A DNA stretch of 64,000 nucleotides from Psychromonas marina (lineage in GTDB: Bacteria > Pseudomonadota > Gammaproteobacteria > Enterobacterales > Psychromonadaceae): NCBI RefSeq assembly GCF_030161115.1, contig NZ_BSPQ01000002.1:280318-344317 (forward strand). The letters run 5' to 3'. Each line of letters begins with the position of its first letter. Within the stretch, counting starts at the first letter, position 1. A model generated the notes under the pieces. It had not been told where the DNA came from. It searched no databases and was given only the letters and a program-made list of their open reading frames with translations. Shown here piece by piece: positions 61,709 to 64,000 of the stretch. Both the position numbers and the translations under genes were made by a program.

Positions 61709-62326
61709 ATGGTTGAACAATTTTTTACACTGTACTTAAAAATATTCTTTATGATGACGCCTTTCTTTGCATTGTCAGTGTTTCTGACTATGTCAAAAAA
61801 GCTGACTAAGCCCGAAAAAAAGGATGTTATTTTAAGAGTTAGTATCGCTGTGATGATATCTGGTGTGGTCTTTTTATTGTTTGGTAAATATATCTTCACC
61901 TTGTTTGGTATCACCTTGGATGCCTTTAAAATTGGTGCTGGTACCGTATTGTTCTTGAGCGCGTTAGATATGATTCGCGGTGGAACTGATGTTGAGACAA
62001 GTGAGGCAAAAGGTAGCGATTTTAGTCGTCAAGACTTTGCTATTGTCCCTCTAGCCATCCCATGTATTGTTGGACCCGGTATGATCGGTGTTTTGATGGT
62101 GATGGGGGCTGAAATGACAGGCCCTTTTAATACTTTTTTAGTGACACTTTCTCTGCTTGCTGCGGTTGTTTCTATGGCGGGTGTACTGCTTGTTTCAAAT
62201 AAATTACAACAGCTTATGGGTAAGCAAGGATTAGAGATTTTGCCTAAAATCACCGGTTTATTTGTATCGGCAATCGGTGCTCAAATCGTGTTCTCGGGTA
62301 TTCAAGGATTTTTTAATCTTGTCTAA
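61709..62326 (+). CDS. MarC-family membrane protein (205 aa)
   Basis: A six-span inner-membrane protein of the MarC/YhgN/YchE family, formerly called multiple-antibiotic-resistance protein and of uncertain transport function. Family segments: YLKIFFMMTPFFALSVFL at the N-terminus, FGITLDAFKIGAGTVLFLSA, IVPLAIPCIVGPGMIGVLMV (about residues 111-130) and ITGLFVSAIGAQIVFSGIQG. It has a GAGAG upstream of the ATG. The tandem repeat array begins 20 bases after its stop. Confidence 0.87.
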   Translation: MVEQFFTLYLKIFFMMTPFFALSVFLTMSKKLTKPEKKDVILRVSIAVMISGVVFLLFGKYIFTLFGITLDAFKIGAGTVLFLSALDMIRGGTDVETSEAKGSDFSRQDFAIVPLAIPCIVGPGMIGVLMVMGAEMTGPFNTFLVTLSLLAAVVSMAGVLLVSNKLQQLMGKQGLEILPKITGLFVSAIGAQIVFSGIQGFFNLV

Positions 62327-62346
62327 TTGAGTGACTCTCCGTTAGC

Positions 62347-63270
62347 CTAAAGCCGCGCCCTACAAAATATTCAGCCCCCCTGTAGGTCGGGCTTCAGCCC
62401 GTCAATTCCTGTTGACCTACAGATCAGTTTACATTTTATACCAACACGCAGTTTGAAAACCGTCGGGCTAAAGCCGCGACCTACAAAACGTTCAGTTCCC
62501 TGTAGGTCGGGGTTCAGCCCGTCAATTTCTGTTGGTCTAAAGGTCTGTTTACATTTTATGTCGACACGCCGTTCACAACTTGAAAATCATCGTGCTAAAG
62601 CCGCGATCGACAAAACATTCAGCTGTCCCTGTAGGTCGGGCTTCAGCCCGTCAATTTGCTGTTGGTCTAAATATCCGTTTACATTTTATGCCGACAGGCA
62701 ACTCGCAGCTTGAAACCGTCGTGCTAAAGCCGCGACCTACAAAACATTCAGCTCCCCCTGTAGGTCGGGCTTCAGTCCGTCAATTTCTGTTGTTCTAAAG
62801 TTCAATTTACATTTATGCTGACACGCAACTAACAGCTCGAAGCTTGAAACCGTCGGGCTAAAGCCGCGACCTACAAAACATTCAGCTCCCCCAGTAGGTC
62901 GGGCTTCAGCCCGTCAATTTGCAGTTGGTCTAAAGATCAGTTTACATTTTATGCCAACACGTAACTTGAAGGTTGAAAATCGTCGGGCTAAAGCCGCGAC
63001 CTACAAAACATCAGCTCCCCCTGTAGGGCGGGTTTCAGTCCGTAAATTTCTGTTGGTCTAAATATCCGTTTACATTTTATGCCGACAGGCAACTCGCAGC
63101 TTGAAACCGTCGTGCTAAAGCCGCGACCTACAAAAATTCAGGTCCCCCTGTAGGTCGGGCTTCAGCCCGTCAATTTGCTGTTGGTCTAAATATCAGTATA
63201 CATTTTATGTCAACACGCCACTCGCAGCTTGAAAATCGTCGGGCTAAAGCCGCGACCTACAAAGCATTCA
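62347..63270. repeat. Tandem array of a 121-134 bp palindromic repeat (7 full, 1 partial copy)
   Basis: Units begin (CTAAAGCCGCG) at 62347, 62468, 62595, 62724, 62858, 62988, 63115 and 63244 (partial). Each holds CTAAAGCCGCGACCTAC and, about 25 bases on, GTAGGTCGGGCTTCAGCCCG, which together form a REP-type inverted repeat, then a less conserved TTTACATTTTATG stretch and a CAGCTTGAAA..CGTCGGG tail. 62660-62744 and 63051-63135 are identical over 85 bases, so part of the array was copied recently. No conserved frame runs through the units. The 63271-63457 remainder shows nothing else. Confidence 0.93.
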
Positions 63271-63457
63271 CTGACGTTGTTTTTTTGTTTTCAGAGATAA
63301 GCAGGAAATCACTGGTTTTGTATTTCGAGCGTTTTTAAAGAAATGTGATGTGTTGTAATCGTTATTTATTAGGGGAGTGGGATTGTTAGTGGGAAAGACT
63401 TGAAATCAAGATTAAGCAGCAAATTATTTATTGCTACTTAATCTTATTGGCTACCTG

Positions 63458-63823
63458 TTAACAGATACCCGTTGGTAATTTTGCATCTGACCAGATTGCA
63501 TATTCATTGCCATTTGGATCAGTGAAGTGGAAGCGGATCCCACCAGGAAAAGCAAACAGAGGTTTAACAATTTCACCGCCAGCTTGAACAATTGCTGTTT
63601 GTGTTTGGGTAATATTTTCACTGTACATAACAGGTAAAATAGAGCCTGTTGCTGTTGTACAGGTTAAATCTGGGTGGAAGTAAAAGCCACCATTAATACC
63701 TGCACCCCAAAAAACCATATATTCAGGCCCATAGCTTTCAAATCTCCAACCAAATACAGAGGTGAAAAACTCTTCTGTTACGCGCATGTCTTTACTTGGG
63801 ATCTCTAGGTAATCAATTTTCAT
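63458..63823 (-). CDS. VOC-superfamily (glyoxalase/bleomycin-resistance-like) protein (121 aa)
   Basis: A single-domain vicinal-oxygen-chelate fold protein. It starts KIDYLEIPSKDM, continues with FFTSVFGWRFESYG and ends with PGGIRFHFTDPNGNEYAIWS, the paired beta-alpha-beta modules of the family. At 121 residues it would work as a dimer. Substrate and metal cannot be deduced. AAAAGGAG precedes the ATG. It stands alone after the repeat array. Confidence 0.85.
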   Translation of the reverse strand: MKIDYLEIPSKDMRVTEEFFTSVFGWRFESYGPEYMVFWGAGINGGFYFHPDLTCTTATGSILPVMYSENITQTQTAIVQAGGEIVKPLFAFPGGIRFHFTDPNGNEYAIWSDAKLPTGIC

Positions 63824-64000
63824 TAAAATACTCCTTTTTTATTATTTGTTAGACGATATTATAATTTAAACCATCGTACTTTGATCTGACAACAATATTA
63901 CACCAGTTGTTAAGTGATATTACTATTGTAATGAGAGATCGTTAGCAGTCGATGCTATTTATCCTGATTTGATTCTTGTAATTGTCTTTTATAGAGTGCT

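Noticed and set aside
62453-62798. Two open frames (86 and 72 codons) in the repeat array
   Set aside because: They arise from the repeated units read in frame, have no ribosome sites and are not kept from unit to unit.
62347-63270. CRISPR array
   Set aside because: The whole 121-134 bp unit is repeated, with no short constant repeats separated by unique spacers, and no cas genes are near.

Overview
The window looks like ordinary chromosome of an AT-rich, marine, probably cold-adapted gammaproteobacterium. The gene set resembles Psychromonas or near relatives in the Alteromonadales/Vibrionales. This rests on gene content and order: NhaD sodium antiporter, PL7 alginate lyase, BtsS/BtsR with a short CstA-type carrier, HD-GYP with DUF3391, isc operon, rlmL-grx-uup-DUF3466, and recC-recB-recD without ptrA. 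No database search was run. I see no prophage, insertion sequence with a transposase, CRISPR array or recognisable defence island.

Layout. 1-2.5 kb: end of an unknown gene, a peroxiredoxin, the ribosome-rescue factor arfA and nhaD. 2.8-9.0 kb: a transport locus with a PepT-like M20 peptidase, an IclR regulator and, divergently, a TonB-dependent receptor overlapping an AbgT-family transporter behind a Fur-box-like site. 9.1-10.8 kb: a small zinc-ribbon gene, a MITE-like repeat and a minus-strand tRNA operon (Pro-Arg-His-Leu-Pro-His-Leu-pseudoLeu-Pro). 11-16.6 kb: an RhlE-like helicase, then btsS-btsR-btsT. 17-21.5 kb: a LysR regulator, a formate/nitrite channel fused to CBS domains and preceded by a leader peptide, and a 113-aa protein with an HD-GYP protein. 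21.5-30 kb: bepA, tusA-like, perM, SulP, a 41-aa gene, pfkA, a YgfB-like gene, a pseudouridine synthase and PL7 alginate lyase. 30-33.7 kb: xthA, a TIGR02647-like gene, suhB and trmJ. 33.8-43.3 kb: iscRSUA-hscBA-fdx, then a two-gene interruption (MFS pump, glycine-zipper protein) and iscX-pepB. 43.4-51 kb: rlmKL, a glutaredoxin-like gene, uup, DUF3466 and pstS with a Pho box. 51.2-62.3 kb: recC-recB-recD, a PNPOx-like gene, ybaK and a MarC-family gene. 62.35-63.27 kb: a tandem array of a 121-134 bp palindrome-bearing repeat. The window ends with a VOC-family gene.

Genes that work together. BtsS and BtsR probably control the pyruvate-type carrier next door, because three ACCACT-like repeats with LytTR spacing lie in its promoter region. 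IscR has a near-perfect type 1 site over its own promoter and heads the Fe-S assembly operon. RecC, RecB and RecD are joined by one-base stop/start overlaps. The TonB receptor and AbgT carrier are translationally coupled and could form an outer- plus inner-membrane import route, with the M20 peptidase as a possible cytoplasmic hydrolase.

No clearly new multi-gene system is evident. The most interesting signals are regulatory or structural: two mutually exclusive hairpins at the arfA 3' end, a leader peptide overlapping the start of the channel-CBS gene, a strong internal start that could make free CBS protein, an inserted hairpin element between iscS and iscU, a duplicated tRNA module with a decayed tRNA-Leu, and the long tandem repeat.
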